Positions 33,103 through 42,150 of a DNA stretch of 64,000 nucleotides are shown in pieces. The position numbers and the translations under genes were made by a program. Position 1 is the stretch's first letter. Every line of letters begins with the position of its first letter. The notes beneath the pieces are model-generated. The model was given only the letters and a program-made list of their open reading frames with translations. It was not told the DNA's origin and made no database searches. This DNA comes from Acidibrevibacterium fodinaquatile (lineage in GTDB: Bacteria > Pseudomonadota > Alphaproteobacteria > Acetobacterales > Acetobacteraceae), in contig NZ_CP029176.1 of assembly GCF_003352165.1 (NCBI RefSeq), positions 3,355,501 to 3,419,500 of the forward strand, read 5' to 3'.

Positions 33103-33878
33103 CAACTCATCCAATTCCCGCCATCGACATTATAGGTTTGCGCGACGATGTACTCGGCATCGTCGCTCGCGAGGAACACCGCCATGCCGGTCAAATCTTC
33201 CGGCCGCCCCATGCGGCCATAGGGCACCGCCGCGCCGACCTGGCGTTTTTTCTCACCGAGCGGCAGATTTTCGTATTTCGCGAACAAGGCATCGACCTCG
33301 TCCCACATCGGCGTATCGACGACCCCAGGCGCGATCGCATTGACATTGATCCGATGCTTGATCAGGGCAAGACCTGCGCTTTGGGTAAAGCTGATGACCG
33401 CGGCTTTAGACGCGCAATAGATCGCAACGAGCGCCTCGCCGCGCCGGCCCGCTTGTGAGGCGAAATTGACGATCTTGCCGCCCTTCCCTTGCGCGATCAT
33501 CTGCCGCGCAACCGCTTGCAGCGTAAAAATAAGCCCCTCGACATTCACCCGGAAGACTTTGTGGTAGCTTTCACGCGTAATGTCGGTGATCGGCGCGAGA
33601 TCGAACACCGCCGCGCCGTTGACGAGAATGTCGATCTGCCCCGCCTGTGAGATCACTTCCGCCGCCATCGCGGCGATCGATTGCGGATCGGTGACATCGA
33701 GTGCGACGGCGAAGGCGCCATGGCCGAGCGCCGCGGCGACGGATTTGGCTTCGTCCAACAAGCGATCCGCGACCACGACGCGCGCCCCCTCCCCGGCGTA
33801 GCGTCGGGCGACGGCGGCGCCGATGCCTCGTGCGCCACCGGTGATGATGGCGACTTTATCGGCGAGCTTTCCGTTCAT
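33102..33878 (-). CDS. smoS: Sorbitol (L-iditol 2-) dehydrogenase, SDR family, SmoS-like
   Basis: NAD-dependent short-chain dehydrogenase that oxidises sorbitol to fructose in related operons. The 258-residue protein has the cofactor motif TGGARGIG (about 12-19), NGAAVFDLAPITDITRESY (about 90-108), FASQAGRRGEALVAIYCASKAA with catalytic Ser/Tyr/Lys, and the end IVAQTYNVDGGNWMS, which is nearly the Rhodobacter SmoS ending as remembered. The ATG at 33878 lies 7 bases after the preceding stop behind GGTGAGGG; an in-frame start at 33908 overlaps that gene and is less likely. Confidence 0.88.
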   Translation of the reverse strand: MNGKLADKVAIITGGARGIGAAVARRYAGEGARVVVADRLLDEAKSVAAALGHGAFAVALDVTDPQSIAAMAAEVISQAGQIDILVNGAAVFDLAPITDITRESYHKVFRVNVEGLIFTLQAVARQMIAQGKGGKIVNFASQAGRRGEALVAIYCASKAAVISFTQSAGLALIKHRINVNAIAPGVVDTPMWDEVDALFAKYENLPLGEKKRQVGAAVPYGRMGRPEDLTGMAVFLASDDAEYIVAQTYNVDGGNWMS

Positions 33879-33885
33879 GTCGCCC

Positions 33886-34659
33886 TCACCAGCAAGTATA
33901 GCCGCCATCGGCGAGCACGATGCTGCCGGTCAGCAGGCTCGCGGCATCGGAGGCGAGAAAGAGCACGACGGAGGCGATCTCTTCTGGCTGGCCGACGCGG
34001 CGCATTGGCGTCATGTCGAGCCAGGTCTTGTACATCTCGCCATTCTGCATGCCAAACCGGGTCAGCGGCGTTTCGATATAGGTCGGCGCGACGGCATTGA
34101 CCCGCACGCCGCGTGCCCCCCATTCCGCGGCGAGCGAGCGTGTCAGATGATGAACGGCGGCTTTCGACGCGTTATAAAAACTTTGTGGCTGCGGCTTGTT
34201 GACGATGAAGCCCGACATTGAACCGATATTGACGATGGCGCCACTGCCCCGCTCCAGCATGCGTTTTCCGAACCCACGGCAGCAATAAAACAGACCGTCG
34301 AGGTTGACCGCCATGTGCATCCGCCAATGCGCGTCGGTGGTGTCTTCCGCGCGAACATCGCTGACCGCAACCCCAGCATTGTTCACCAGAATGTCGATAT
34401 GGCCGTGATCTTTGACGACGTTTTCGGCGAATGCCTCGACAGCTGCCGAGTCCGTTACGTCGAGCGGCGCGCCATGCGCGGTTATGCCGGCTTGCGCCAG
34501 TTCCTGCACCGCGCTCGCGATGCGTTCGGGAATTTTCTCGGCGATCACCACCGTCGCTCCCGCTTCGCCAAGCGCCTGCGCGGCGCAAAGCCCGATCCCC
34601 TGCCCCGCGCCGGTAACCACCGCGACCCGGCCGTGCAAATCATATTTCTGCAGATACAT
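33886..34659 (-). CDS. Short-chain dehydrogenase/reductase, probable polyol dehydrogenase
   Basis: 257 residues. Cofactor motif TGAGQGIG (about 16-23), NNAGVAVSD, the catalytic region NIGSMSGFI then YNASKAAVHHL, and the C-terminal GSIVLADGGYTCW. This SDR subtype occurs in polyol catabolic operons (arabitol, threitol or mannitol type); the exact substrate cannot be read from sequence. It takes the position held by a long-chain mannitol dehydrogenase in the Rhodobacter smo operon. The ATG at 34659 is chosen, since the open frame upstream to 34869 is a shadow of the permease gene. Confidence 0.85.
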   Translation of the reverse strand: MYLQKYDLHGRVAVVTGAGQGIGLCAAQALGEAGATVVIAEKIPERIASAVQELAQAGITAHGAPLDVTDSAAVEAFAENVVKDHGHIDILVNNAGVAVSDVRAEDTTDAHWRMHMAVNLDGLFYCCRGFGKRMLERGSGAIVNIGSMSGFIVNKPQPQSFYNASKAAVHHLTRSLAAEWGARGVRVNAVAPTYIETPLTRFGMQNGEMYKTWLDMTPMRRVGQPEEIASVVLFLASDAASLLTGSIVLADGGYTCW

Positions 34660-34676
34660 TGAGCGTATTCCTTCCG

Positions 34677-35492
34677 TTACTTGACGGCGCCGAAGGTGAG
34701 CCCGCGAACCAGCTGTCGCTGGCTGATCCAGCCGAAGACGAGAATGGGCGCGATCGCGAGGACCGAGGCGGCAGAGAGCCTTGCCCAGAATAGGCCTTGC
34801 GGTGCGGAGAAAGAGGCGATGAAGGCGGTGAGCGGTGCGGCGCTGTGGGCCGAGAGGTTGAGACTCCAAAATGCCTCATTCCAGCAGAGAATGATCGAAA
34901 GCAGGGCGGTCGAGGCGATTCCCGGCAGGACGAGCGGCAGGAGCACGAGAAAAATGGTCTGCAGAACGCTCGCGCCGTCGATACGGCTGGCTTCGATGAT
35001 GTCTTTTGGCGTTTCGCGAAAGAAGGTAAAAAGCATCCAGATCGCGATGGGAAGATTGCTCAGCGTATTGACGATGACGAGTGCGCTCAGCGTGTCGAGA
35101 AGATCAAGATCGCGGGCGAGAAGATAGATCGGCACGAGAACGCCGACCGCTGGTAGCATTTTCGTCGATAGCATCCAAAGCAAGAGATCGCGCGTTTTCG
35201 CGCCCGGGTAAAACGCCATCGCAAACGCCGCCGGCACCGCGAGCAAAAGCATGAGCAGCGTCGTGATGACCGATATCACGATGCTATTGAACGCGAAGCT
35301 CGCGTAATCCTGCTCCGCGAAAATCGCGCGGTAATTGTCGAGGGTGGGAACAAAGAGGAAGAGCGGCGGAGAGGCGATCGCCTCCACCTCGGTTTTGGCG
35401 CTCGCAAGCGCCATCCAAGCGATTGGAAAAAAGTTCAGCAGCGCCGCAAGCCAGGCGATCGCGGCGGCGAGACGTTGCGGCGCCTTGCTCAT
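34677..35492 (-). CDS. ABC sugar/polyol transporter permease, SmoG/MalG type
   Basis: Inner-membrane permease of 271 residues with about six hydrophobic segments. The cytoplasmic loop ETPKDIIEASRIDGASVLQTIFLVLLPLVLPG (about 159-190) is the EAA motif that docks the ATPase. Its start overlaps the stop of the other permease (ATGA). It forms the heterodimeric channel with that permease. Confidence 0.92.
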   Translation of the reverse strand: MSKAPQRLAAAIAWLAALLNFFPIAWMALASAKTEVEAIASPPLFLFVPTLDNYRAIFAEQDYASFAFNSIVISVITTLLMLLLAVPAAFAMAFYPGAKTRDLLLWMLSTKMLPAVGVLVPIYLLARDLDLLDTLSALVIVNTLSNLPIAIWMLFTFFRETPKDIIEASRIDGASVLQTIFLVLLPLVLPGIASTALLSIILCWNEAFWSLNLSAHSAAPLTAFIASFSAPQGLFWARLSAASVLAIAPILVFGWISQRQLVRGLTFGAVK

Positions 35493-36370
35493 ACGTCGAG
35501 CCTTTTGGCGATCGTGCGAATGAGGAAGGCGGCGATGATATTAGCGAGCACGATGGCAATCACGCCGGCTGCTGACGCACTGCCGACATTGAAGGCAAGC
35601 AACGCGCGCTGATAAATGAGGAAGGGGAGATTGGTGGTTGCGATGCCTGGTCCGCCCGCGGTGGTCACATAGATTTCAGCGAAAATACCGAGAAGAAAAA
35701 TCGTCTCCATCATGACAACGACGCTGATCGCCCGCCCCATATGCGGGATTTGGATATGAAAGAAGATCGCGATCGGCCCGGCGCCGTCGAGGCGCGCCGC
35801 TTCGAGTTGTTCCTGGTCGAGCGATTGCAAGGCGGTGAGCAGAATGAGGAAGGCGAAGGGCAGCCATTCCCACGAGACGATGATAATGATGGAGGTGAGG
35901 GGCAGACTTCCGAACCAGTCGATCGCCGGAAAACCGAGGCCGCGCGCAATCGCGGCAAACAGCCCGTTCACCGGGTGCATCAGAAGATTTTTCCAGATCA
36001 AGGCGCTTACCGTTGGCATGACGAAGAACGGCGAGATCATCAGCACGCGCGCAATGCCGCGACCCGGAAATGAAATGGCAAACAACGCTGCCATCACCGC
36101 GCCGAGGCTTACGGTGATCGTGAGAACGGCAGCGACCAGAAAGACGGTTGTCAGCAGAATATGCGAGAGCGCCGGGTCGGCAACGAGAAAGCGATAATTG
36201 CTGAGCCCGGCGAAGCCGTGCAACATCGGGTTGAGGAGATTATAGCGGCGAAAGGAAAACCACAGCGTCATCGCAAGCGGGACGGTCATCCAAAGCAGCA
36301 GCGCCGCAACCGAGGGGGCGAGAAGCGGAAAGGTATTGACCCGCGCCGTCTTTGCCGGCTTTCGTCGCAC
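35489..36370 (-). CDS. ABC sugar/polyol transporter permease, SmoF/MalF type
   Basis: Inner-membrane permease of 293 residues, with a first helix at about 11-32 and five more. The EAA-type loop is LDQEQLEAARLDGAGPIAIFFHIQIPHMG (about 188-216). The start is GTG at 36370 behind GGAGAG, 29 bases after the binding-protein gene. It is encoded second in the transport block. Confidence 0.92.
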   Translation of the reverse strand: MRRKPAKTARVNTFPLLAPSVAALLLWMTVPLAMTLWFSFRRYNLLNPMLHGFAGLSNYRFLVADPALSHILLTTVFLVAAVLTITVSLGAVMAALFAISFPGRGIARVLMISPFFVMPTVSALIWKNLLMHPVNGLFAAIARGLGFPAIDWFGSLPLTSIIIIVSWEWLPFAFLILLTALQSLDQEQLEAARLDGAGPIAIFFHIQIPHMGRAISVVVMMETIFLLGIFAEIYVTTAGGPGIATTNLPFLIYQRALLAFNVGSASAAGVIAIVLANIIAAFLIRTIAKRLDV

Positions 36371-36399
36371 CTCTCCGCCCTCCGAGACCTAGCCTCGCG

Positions 36400-37737
36400 T
36401 TATTGCGTGTAGCCGGCTTGCTGCATGGTTGCCGCAACGCTGGCCTGCGCCTGTTTCAGCGCATCGTCGACGCTCATCTGGCCGGTCAAGGCGCCTGCGA
36501 TCATTTGCCCGACCGTCGTGCCAATCGCCTGGAATTCCGGGATGGCGACATATTGGATGCCGGTGTAGGGCACTTTCTGCGCCGTCGGATGATTGAGATC
36601 GGCGGTCATGATGGCATTCTTGACGAAATCGGCAAACGGCGCCGCTTTCAGATACTCTGGGTTTTCATAGGTCGATTTGCGTGTCCCGGGCGGCACCACC
36701 GTCCAGCCGTCGGTCTTGCCGACCATCTCGATATAGGCGCGCGATGTCGACCATTGCAGGAAGGATTTCGCGGCCGCGACGTTTTTCGAGGTTGACGGGA
36801 TCGCCAAGGCCCAGGACCAGAACCAATGCGCGCCGTTCGGCACTTTCGCGATGGGGGCGGCGGTGAAGGCGACCTTGTCGGCGACCTGGCTCTGCTTGCG
36901 ATCATAGAGAAGCCCGGCGCCGGAGGTCGCGTCGATCCACATCGCGCAATGGCCGGTCGCGAACAGCGCCTGGTTTTCGTTGAAGCCGTTGGAGTTGGCG
37001 CCGGGCGGGCCGTATTTGTGCATCATGTCGATATAGAAATTCACCGCCTCGTGCCAGGCCGGGGTGTTCAATTGCGGCTTCCAGTTTTCATCGAACCAGC
37101 GTCCGCCGAACGTGTTCACCAGCGTATCGAGATAGGCCATGTTTTCGCCCCAGCCCGGCTTGCCACGGAGACAAATGCCATATTGCTCGTGCCCGCGATC
37201 CGTCAGCTTCTCGGCGAAAGTCTTGATCTCGTCATATTTGGGCTGGCTCGGCATGGTAAGGCCGGCTTTGTCGAAGAGATCCTTGCGATAATAGGTAAAC
37301 GAGCTTTCGGCATAAAACGGCACCGCATAGAGTTTGCCGTTGGCCGAGAGCGCCTCTCGAACCGAGGGGAAGACGTCGTTCATGTCGTAAGACGCCGGAA
37401 ATCCGTCGAGGCTGACGAGCCAGTTCTGCTTGCCCCAGATCGGGGTCTCGTATGACCCGATGGTGAGGATGTCGAACTGCCCGCCATGGGTTGCGATATC
37501 CGTCGTCACGCGCTGGCGGAGGACGTTTTCCTCCAGCACCACCCAGTTGACCTTATTGCCAGTTTCCTTCTCCCACTGGGTCGAGAGTTTCTGCATCTCG
37601 ACCATCTGGGAGTTGTTCACGGTGGCGATGGTAATCGTCGCGGCGGCGGCGGAGAGAGACGAGCCGACCCAAAAACCGCTGGCGAGCATGACGCTGGCGG
37701 CGATCGCGTGTTTCATTCCCTGCGTATGATGACGCAT
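36400..37737 (-). CDS. Periplasmic polyol/sugar-binding protein, SmoE type
   Basis: Extracellular solute-binding protein (family 1) of 445 residues that delivers substrate to the permeases. It has a Sec signal (residues about 8-32, cleavage after SLSAAAA) and then ITIATVNNSQMVEMQKLSTQWEKETG, the smo/mtl-type N-terminus. Conserved parts include FDILTIGSYETPIWGKQNWLVSLD (about 88-111) and AVPFYAESSFTYYRKDLFDKAGL. The ATG at 37737 is placed by GGAGG 7 bases upstream. It is first in the transport block, after the regulator gene. Confidence 0.92.
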   Translation of the reverse strand: MRHHTQGMKHAIAASVMLASGFWVGSSLSAAAATITIATVNNSQMVEMQKLSTQWEKETGNKVNWVVLEENVLRQRVTTDIATHGGQFDILTIGSYETPIWGKQNWLVSLDGFPASYDMNDVFPSVREALSANGKLYAVPFYAESSFTYYRKDLFDKAGLTMPSQPKYDEIKTFAEKLTDRGHEQYGICLRGKPGWGENMAYLDTLVNTFGGRWFDENWKPQLNTPAWHEAVNFYIDMMHKYGPPGANSNGFNENQALFATGHCAMWIDATSGAGLLYDRKQSQVADKVAFTAAPIAKVPNGAHWFWSWALAIPSTSKNVAAAKSFLQWSTSRAYIEMVGKTDGWTVVPPGTRKSTYENPEYLKAAPFADFVKNAIMTADLNHPTAQKVPYTGIQYVAIPEFQAIGTTVGQMIAGALTGQMSVDDALKQAQASVAATMQQAGYTQ

Positions 37738-37820
37738 TGCGTTCCTCCCGAGGATCTGGGCATTTGCCCTTGAAGAGGGCGTTACCTTCGGCCAGCTTCG
37801 CCTCCCCTGTCAAGCACCGA

Positions 37821-38792
37821 TCATCGCGCCAACAGGCCAGCCGCAGTGGTCTCGTCGGTGATCAGGCCGTTCAGCAGCCCGTTCGCGAGCGCCGCCCGGA
37901 GCGCCGGCAGTTTCTCCGCGCCGGCCGCGACGCCGACCCGGATCGCCTCCTCGGCGCCCCCAGCCCAGAGCGCGGTGATGCGCGCGGCGAGTGGGGTTAC
38001 GACGCGACTTCCGCGCGTATCGAAGGCACAGCCGGCGATTTCGCCAATCGCGCCGGCCTCCATCAACGCCGCGAGTTCGGCATCGGTGATGAAGCCGCTC
38101 TGATGCAAAGGTGCGCGCCAGCCGATATGGCCGACCCCGAGAATGAGACAACGCGCCTGCCGATTGAGGGTTTGCAATGTCTGATAGGCGCGCTGGCGCT
38201 CAGCGAGGGCTTTCTCCGCGGCGGTGCTGGTGGCGAGCGGCAGGGTCATCGGAAAACATTGCGCGCCAGTGCGTTCGGCGATCCGCGTCACCGGGTCGGC
38301 GGCCATCGCGCGGCCGTCATAGCCGAGCGTGCCGCAGAGGGAAAAGAGCTTATGCTGCGGTGCATCGAGCGGTGAGATCTCGGCGGCGACGGCGCGCAGC
38401 GTGCGGCCGGTCGAAAAGCCGATGACGAGTGGCGCCGGCTGCGACAGCCAGGTTTCCAAATACTGCGCCGCCGCGATGGCAAGGCCGGGAAGGCTGCCAT
38501 CATCGCCGTTCAGCGTCGGCACCACCTCGCAATGGGCGAGCCGATAGCGCGCGGTGAGCTGGTCGGCCTTGGCGAGACATTCGCCGAGCGGGTGATCGAA
38601 GCGGAATTTGATCAGCTTTTCGGCAACCGCGCGCGCGATCAGACGTTGCGCGGTCTGGCGGGAAACATGGAGCTGGGCGGCGATCTCGTCCTGCGTGCGC
38701 GCCGCGATGTAATAGAGCCACGCGGCACGCGCCGCCTGATCGAGGCGGTCGCGGGCCAGGCGCTGGCGGCGGGCGTTGCTGTCGTCGACCAT
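37821..38792 (-). CDS. SorC/DeoR-type sugar-binding transcriptional regulator (SmoR/SorC family)
   Basis: 323 residues with an N-terminal helix-turn-helix (QDEIAAQLHVSRQTAQRLIAR, about 34-54) and a sugar-phosphate-binding C-terminal domain: LVIGFSTGRTLRAV (about 122-135), LILGVGHIGW and DTRGSRV. SorC-family proteins bind a phosphorylated sugar. It heads the polyol operon and diverges from the PfkB kinase gene across a 104-base region holding an inverted repeat. It probably controls both directions (inference). Confidence 0.87.
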   Translation of the reverse strand: MVDDSNARRQRLARDRLDQAARAAWLYYIAARTQDEIAAQLHVSRQTAQRLIARAVAEKLIKFRFDHPLGECLAKADQLTARYRLAHCEVVPTLNGDDGSLPGLAIAAAQYLETWLSQPAPLVIGFSTGRTLRAVAAEISPLDAPQHKLFSLCGTLGYDGRAMAADPVTRIAERTGAQCFPMTLPLATSTAAEKALAERQRAYQTLQTLNRQARCLILGVGHIGWRAPLHQSGFITDAELAALMEAGAIGEIAGCAFDTRGSRVVTPLAARITALWAGGAEEAIRVGVAAGAEKLPALRAALANGLLNGLITDETTAAGLLAR

Positions 38793-38831
38793 GATCTTTC
38801 CTCATCGGGTCGCGTGTGCGGCGAGAGATGA

Positions 38832-38865
38832 GATATTGCTCATCGATAGGATAATTGCCAATATC
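38832..38865. promoter_or_regulatory. Operator candidate in the divergent smo-type promoter
   Basis: GATATTG (38832-38838) and its reverse complement CAATATC (38859-38865) stand 27 bases apart between the SorC-type regulator and the PfkB kinase gene. Two inverted half-sites spaced by about 2.5 helix turns suit a tetrameric SorC-family regulator. Not confirmed. Confidence 0.45.
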
Positions 38866-38896
38866 ATGGGGGTGTTGCGGGGAGGCGCGGAAAACA

Positions 38897-39847
38897 ATGT
38901 CCGAGATCTTCACGGTGGGGGAATTGCTGGTCGACGTCCTGGCCGAGGCGGTGGGGCAGGCTTTGTCCGCGCCAGGCCGCTATCTCGGCCCCTTTCCCTC
39001 GGGCGCCCCGGCGATTTTCGCCGACCAAGCGGCGCGACTCGGGATCAAGACCGCGATCGCCGGCGCCGTCGGCGATGATGCGTTCGGCAAAGCGGTGCTC
39101 GCGCGGCTGCGCCAAAGCGGCGTCGATATCAGCGCGGTGCGGGTGCTCGAGGACGCAACCACCGGCGTTGCCTTCGCGACCTATTTTGCCGACGGCAGCC
39201 GCGAGTTCCTGTTTCACATGAAAGACGCAGCACCCGGCCGGTTTCGCGCCGAGGACGTGACGCCGGCGCTGTTCGCCGGCTGCCGGATTTTCCATATTAT
39301 GGGATCGTCGCTATTTTCGGCGCCGATGATCGCGGCGATCACCCGCGCGATCGCGCTCGCCGAGCAGGCCGGGGCGCTGATTTCCTTCGATCCCAATATC
39401 CGCCCGGCCTTGCTGCGCACGCCGGGCGTCGCCGAGGCGATCCACGCCATCGCCCGCCGCAGCGATATTCTGATGCCGAGCGAGATCGATCTCGCCTTCC
39501 TCTGCCCCGGCGAAGAGGTCGAGGCCGCGCTCACCACCCTTCTCTCATGGCGCGCAGCCCGGGTGTTCTTGAAACTCGGCGCCGCCGGCAGCCGCTATGC
39601 CGATCGCAACCAGCGCCTCAGCGCGCCGCCCTTCGCGACCACCGAAATCGACCCGACCGGGGCGGGCGATTGCGCCGGCGCGACGTTTCTCGCCTCATGG
39701 CTGCGCGACAGGCCGATCGAGCACTGTCTCGCGCGCGCCAACGCCGCCGGCGCGCTCGCTGTTGCGCAACGCGGCCCAATGGAAGGCAATAGTGACGAGG
39801 CAATTCTGGAGGCGTTTTTGGCCGAGCGAAAAAATGGTCTTTTTTGA
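38897..39847 (+). CDS. PfkB-family carbohydrate kinase (probable fructokinase)
   Basis: 316 residues. N-terminal VGELLVDVLAE and the ribokinase signature DPTGAGDCAGATF, with D252 and the catalytic Asp258. The neighbouring sorbitol dehydrogenase would yield fructose, so fructokinase is the likely role (inference). The ATG at 38897 is chosen for GGGGAGG upstream and the family start; an ATG at 38855 would add 14 odd residues and cross the operator region. The last three codons and stop lie inside a dispersed AT hairpin repeat. Confidence 0.85.
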   Translation: MSEIFTVGELLVDVLAEAVGQALSAPGRYLGPFPSGAPAIFADQAARLGIKTAIAGAVGDDAFGKAVLARLRQSGVDISAVRVLEDATTGVAFATYFADGSREFLFHMKDAAPGRFRAEDVTPALFAGCRIFHIMGSSLFSAPMIAAITRAIALAEQAGALISFDPNIRPALLRTPGVAEAIHAIARRSDILMPSEIDLAFLCPGEEVEAALTTLLSWRAARVFLKLGAAGSRYADRNQRLSAPPFATTEIDPTGAGDCAGATFLASWLRDRPIEHCLARANAAGALAVAQRGPMEGNSDEAILEAFLAERKNGLF

Positions 39848-39876
39848 AAAAAAGGACCAAAAAACTTTTTCCCGTT
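39836..39876 (+). repeat. AT-rich hairpin repeat, copy 1
   Basis: GGTCTTTTTT, then GAAAAAAAGGACC, then CAAAAAACTTTTTCCCGTT. It matches 47714-47755 on the minus strand at almost every base over 41 positions. The arms GGTC and GACC pair across an A/T stem. The TGA stop of the kinase gene (39845-39847) is inside it, so it may serve as that gene's transcript end. Confidence 0.75.
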
Positions 39877-39941
39877 CCGTGAATTCCGGGCATGCTTTAT
39901 TTGTGGGTCCCCCCGGGCCGCGCGGATAGGAGGAACGTAAG

Positions 39942-41456
39942 ATGGCATATTTCATCGGCGTCGATGGCGGGACGGAGAGTTTGCGCGCGCGGGTTTTCGA
40001 TCTTGCCGGCCGCCCGCTCGGCAACGGCGTGAGCCCCTATCCGACGCATTTCGCCGCCGGCGCCCGCGCCGAGCAGGATCCCGAGGATTGGTGGCGGGCG
40101 CTCGGTCTTGCGGTGCGCGCCGCGGTCGCCGAGGCCGGGGTCGCGAAGGATCAGATCGAGGGGCTCTCGCTCGCGACCACCTGCTGCACCGTGGTCGCGC
40201 TCGATGAGGGCGGGCGCGCCTTGCGGCCGGCGATTTTGTGGATGGATATGCGCGCCGGCGCCGAGGCCGAGGCGGTGCTCGCGACCGGCGATCCCGCGTT
40301 GGTCGTCAATGGCGCCGGGCGCGGCCCGGTTTCCGCCGAATGGATGATCCCGAAGGCGCTTTGGCTTGCCCGCCATGAGCCGGCGCATTTCGCGCCTGCC
40401 GCGACGATCTGTGAATATCAGGATTTTCTCGCGCTCCGTCTCACCGGACGGCGCTGCGCAAGCCTCAACAACGCCTCTGTCCGCTGGCATTACGCGAGCG
40501 ATCGCGGCGGCTGGCCGGCGAGCCTGGTGCGCGCGCTCGCGATCGACGCCATGCTCGAAAAATGGCCGGCGGAGGTGCTGGCGCCGGGCGCGGTGATCGG
40601 CCGGCTGACGCCGGCGGCGGCAAGCCATCTCGATCTGCCCGAGCGCGTGCGGGTGGTTCAGGGCGGGGCCGATGCGTTCATCGGCATGATCGGCCTTGGC
40701 GTGGCCCGCCCCGGTCAGATCGCGCTGATCACCGGGTCGTCACATTTGCAGTTCGGGGTTTCCGAGCAGCCGCGCTTCGTGCCCGGGCTCTGGGGCACGT
40801 ATCGGGATGCGGTCTATCCTGGAAGCTATGTGCTGGAAGGGGGACAGACCTCGACGGGCTCGATCATCGCCTGGCTCCGCCGGCTGATGGGCGGCACGCT
40901 CGATCTCGCGGCGCTCAATGAAGCGGCGGCGGCGCTGCCGCCCGGGGCGGAGGGGGTTCTGGCGCTCGATCACTTCCAGGGCAACCGCACACCGCACACC
41001 GATTCGCTCTCGCGCGGGGCGATCACCGGGCTTTCCCTGCACCATGGCGTTGCGCATATCTTCCGCGCGATTTTGGAAGCGATCGGGTTCGGCACGCGCG
41101 CCATCGTCGATGCGATGCGTGGCGCCGGCTTCGATGCCGCCGAAATGGTCGCCGGCGGGGGGGCGACGAATTCGCCGCTCTGGCTGCAAATCCATGCCGA
41201 TACCGCCAATCTTCCGGTCGTCGTGCCCGATGTCAGCGAGGTGCCGTCCCTGGGGGCGGCGATCCTGGCGGCGGTGGGCGCCGGCCGCTTCGCCACGATC
41301 GAAGACGCAATCGCAGCGATGGTCCGCCCCGGCCGCCGCATCGAGCCGATCGCCGCCAATGTCGCGCTCTATGACGAGATCTATGCCCAGTACGCAGCGC
41401 TCTATCCGGCGCTGAAAACGGTACGCGAGGCAGGGGTCACGCCATCCCACCATTGA
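39942..41456 (+). CDS. FGGY-family pentulose/hexulose kinase
   Basis: 504 residues. N-terminal phosphate-binding FIGVDGGTESLRARVFD (about 4-20), EQDPEDWWRAL, LWMDMRA (about 97-103), and the C-terminal FGGY_C domain with LEGGQTSTGSIIAWL (about 302-316) and MVAGGGATNSPLWLQIHAD (about 403-421). It resembles ribulokinase/xylulokinase-type enzymes and would phosphorylate a ketose made by one of the two dehydrogenases. AGGAGG stands upstream of the ATG. Its end overlaps the convergent KR gene by 20 bases. Confidence 0.87.
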   Translation: MAYFIGVDGGTESLRARVFDLAGRPLGNGVSPYPTHFAAGARAEQDPEDWWRALGLAVRAAVAEAGVAKDQIEGLSLATTCCTVVALDEGGRALRPAILWMDMRAGAEAEAVLATGDPALVVNGAGRGPVSAEWMIPKALWLARHEPAHFAPAATICEYQDFLALRLTGRRCASLNNASVRWHYASDRGGWPASLVRALAIDAMLEKWPAEVLAPGAVIGRLTPAAASHLDLPERVRVVQGGADAFIGMIGLGVARPGQIALITGSSHLQFGVSEQPRFVPGLWGTYRDAVYPGSYVLEGGQTSTGSIIAWLRRLMGGTLDLAALNEAAAALPPGAEGVLALDHFQGNRTPHTDSLSRGAITGLSLHHGVAHIFRAILEAIGFGTRAIVDAMRGAGFDAAEMVAGGGATNSPLWLQIHADTANLPVVVPDVSEVPSLGAAILAAVGAGRFATIEDAIAAMVRPGRRIEPIAANVALYDEIYAQYAALYPALKTVREAGVTPSHH

Positions 41457-42150
41457 TCGCGATGGTCTGGCCGGTGATGTAGCCGGCCTGGTCGGAGGCG
41501 AGGAAACCGACCAGATCGGCCACTTCCGCCGCGTGTCCTGCGCGCCCGGCGGGCACCAGCGCCTTGATCGCCGCCATATCGAGGGCGCGGGCGGTCGCCG
41601 GGCTTTCGATCACCCCCGGCGCGACGGCGTTGACGGTGACGCCGCGGCTCGCGACTTCGCGCGCGAGCGAACGGACCGCGCCTTCGAGCCCGGCTTTGGC
41701 GGCGGCGTAATTGCTCTGACCACGATTGCCGAGAGCGGCGGACACCGAAGAGAGCGCGATGATCCGCCCCCAGCGGGTGCCGATCATCGGCAGCAAAAGC
41801 GGCTGCACGGCGGCGTAAAACCCGTTGAGCGAGACATCGATCACCGCTCGCCAGCGGGCGAAATCCATCCCCGCCAGCGGCGCATCGTCATGGATGCCGG
41901 CATTGTGGACGATGATTTGCACCGGCTCGGCGGCGAGCAGGGCGGCCATCGCCGCGCGGCTCGCCGGCTCGTCGGTGAGATCGCAGATCAACGCCTCGCC
42001 GCCGATCTCTGTCGCGAGATCGTTTGCCGCCGCCGCCTGCGTGTGGGCGTGGACGATGACGGCGCAGCCAGCGGCGGCGAGACGGCGGCAGATCGCGGCC
42101 CCGATCGGGCTTGTCCCGCCCGTCACCAGCGCCCGACGTTGCGCGCTCAT
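41437..42150 (-). CDS. 3-oxoacyl-ACP reductase, FabG/ApeQ-like
   Basis: Ketoreductase of a small type II fatty acid/aryl polyene module. 237 residues with TGGTSPIG (about 10-17), HNAGIHDD (about 82), ALSSVSAALGNRGQSNYAAAKAG carrying catalytic Ser/Tyr/Lys (about 132-154) and the end GYITGQTIAINGGMA. It is the last gene of a four-gene operon and starts on the stop of the dehydratase gene (ATGA). Confidence 0.85.
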   Translation of the reverse strand: MSAQRRALVTGGTSPIGAAICRRLAAAGCAVIVHAHTQAAAANDLATEIGGEALICDLTDEPASRAAMAALLAAEPVQIIVHNAGIHDDAPLAGMDFARWRAVIDVSLNGFYAAVQPLLLPMIGTRWGRIIALSSVSAALGNRGQSNYAAAKAGLEGAVRSLAREVASRGVTVNAVAPGVIESPATARALDMAAIKALVPAGRAGHAAEVADLVGFLASDQAGYITGQTIAINGGMA

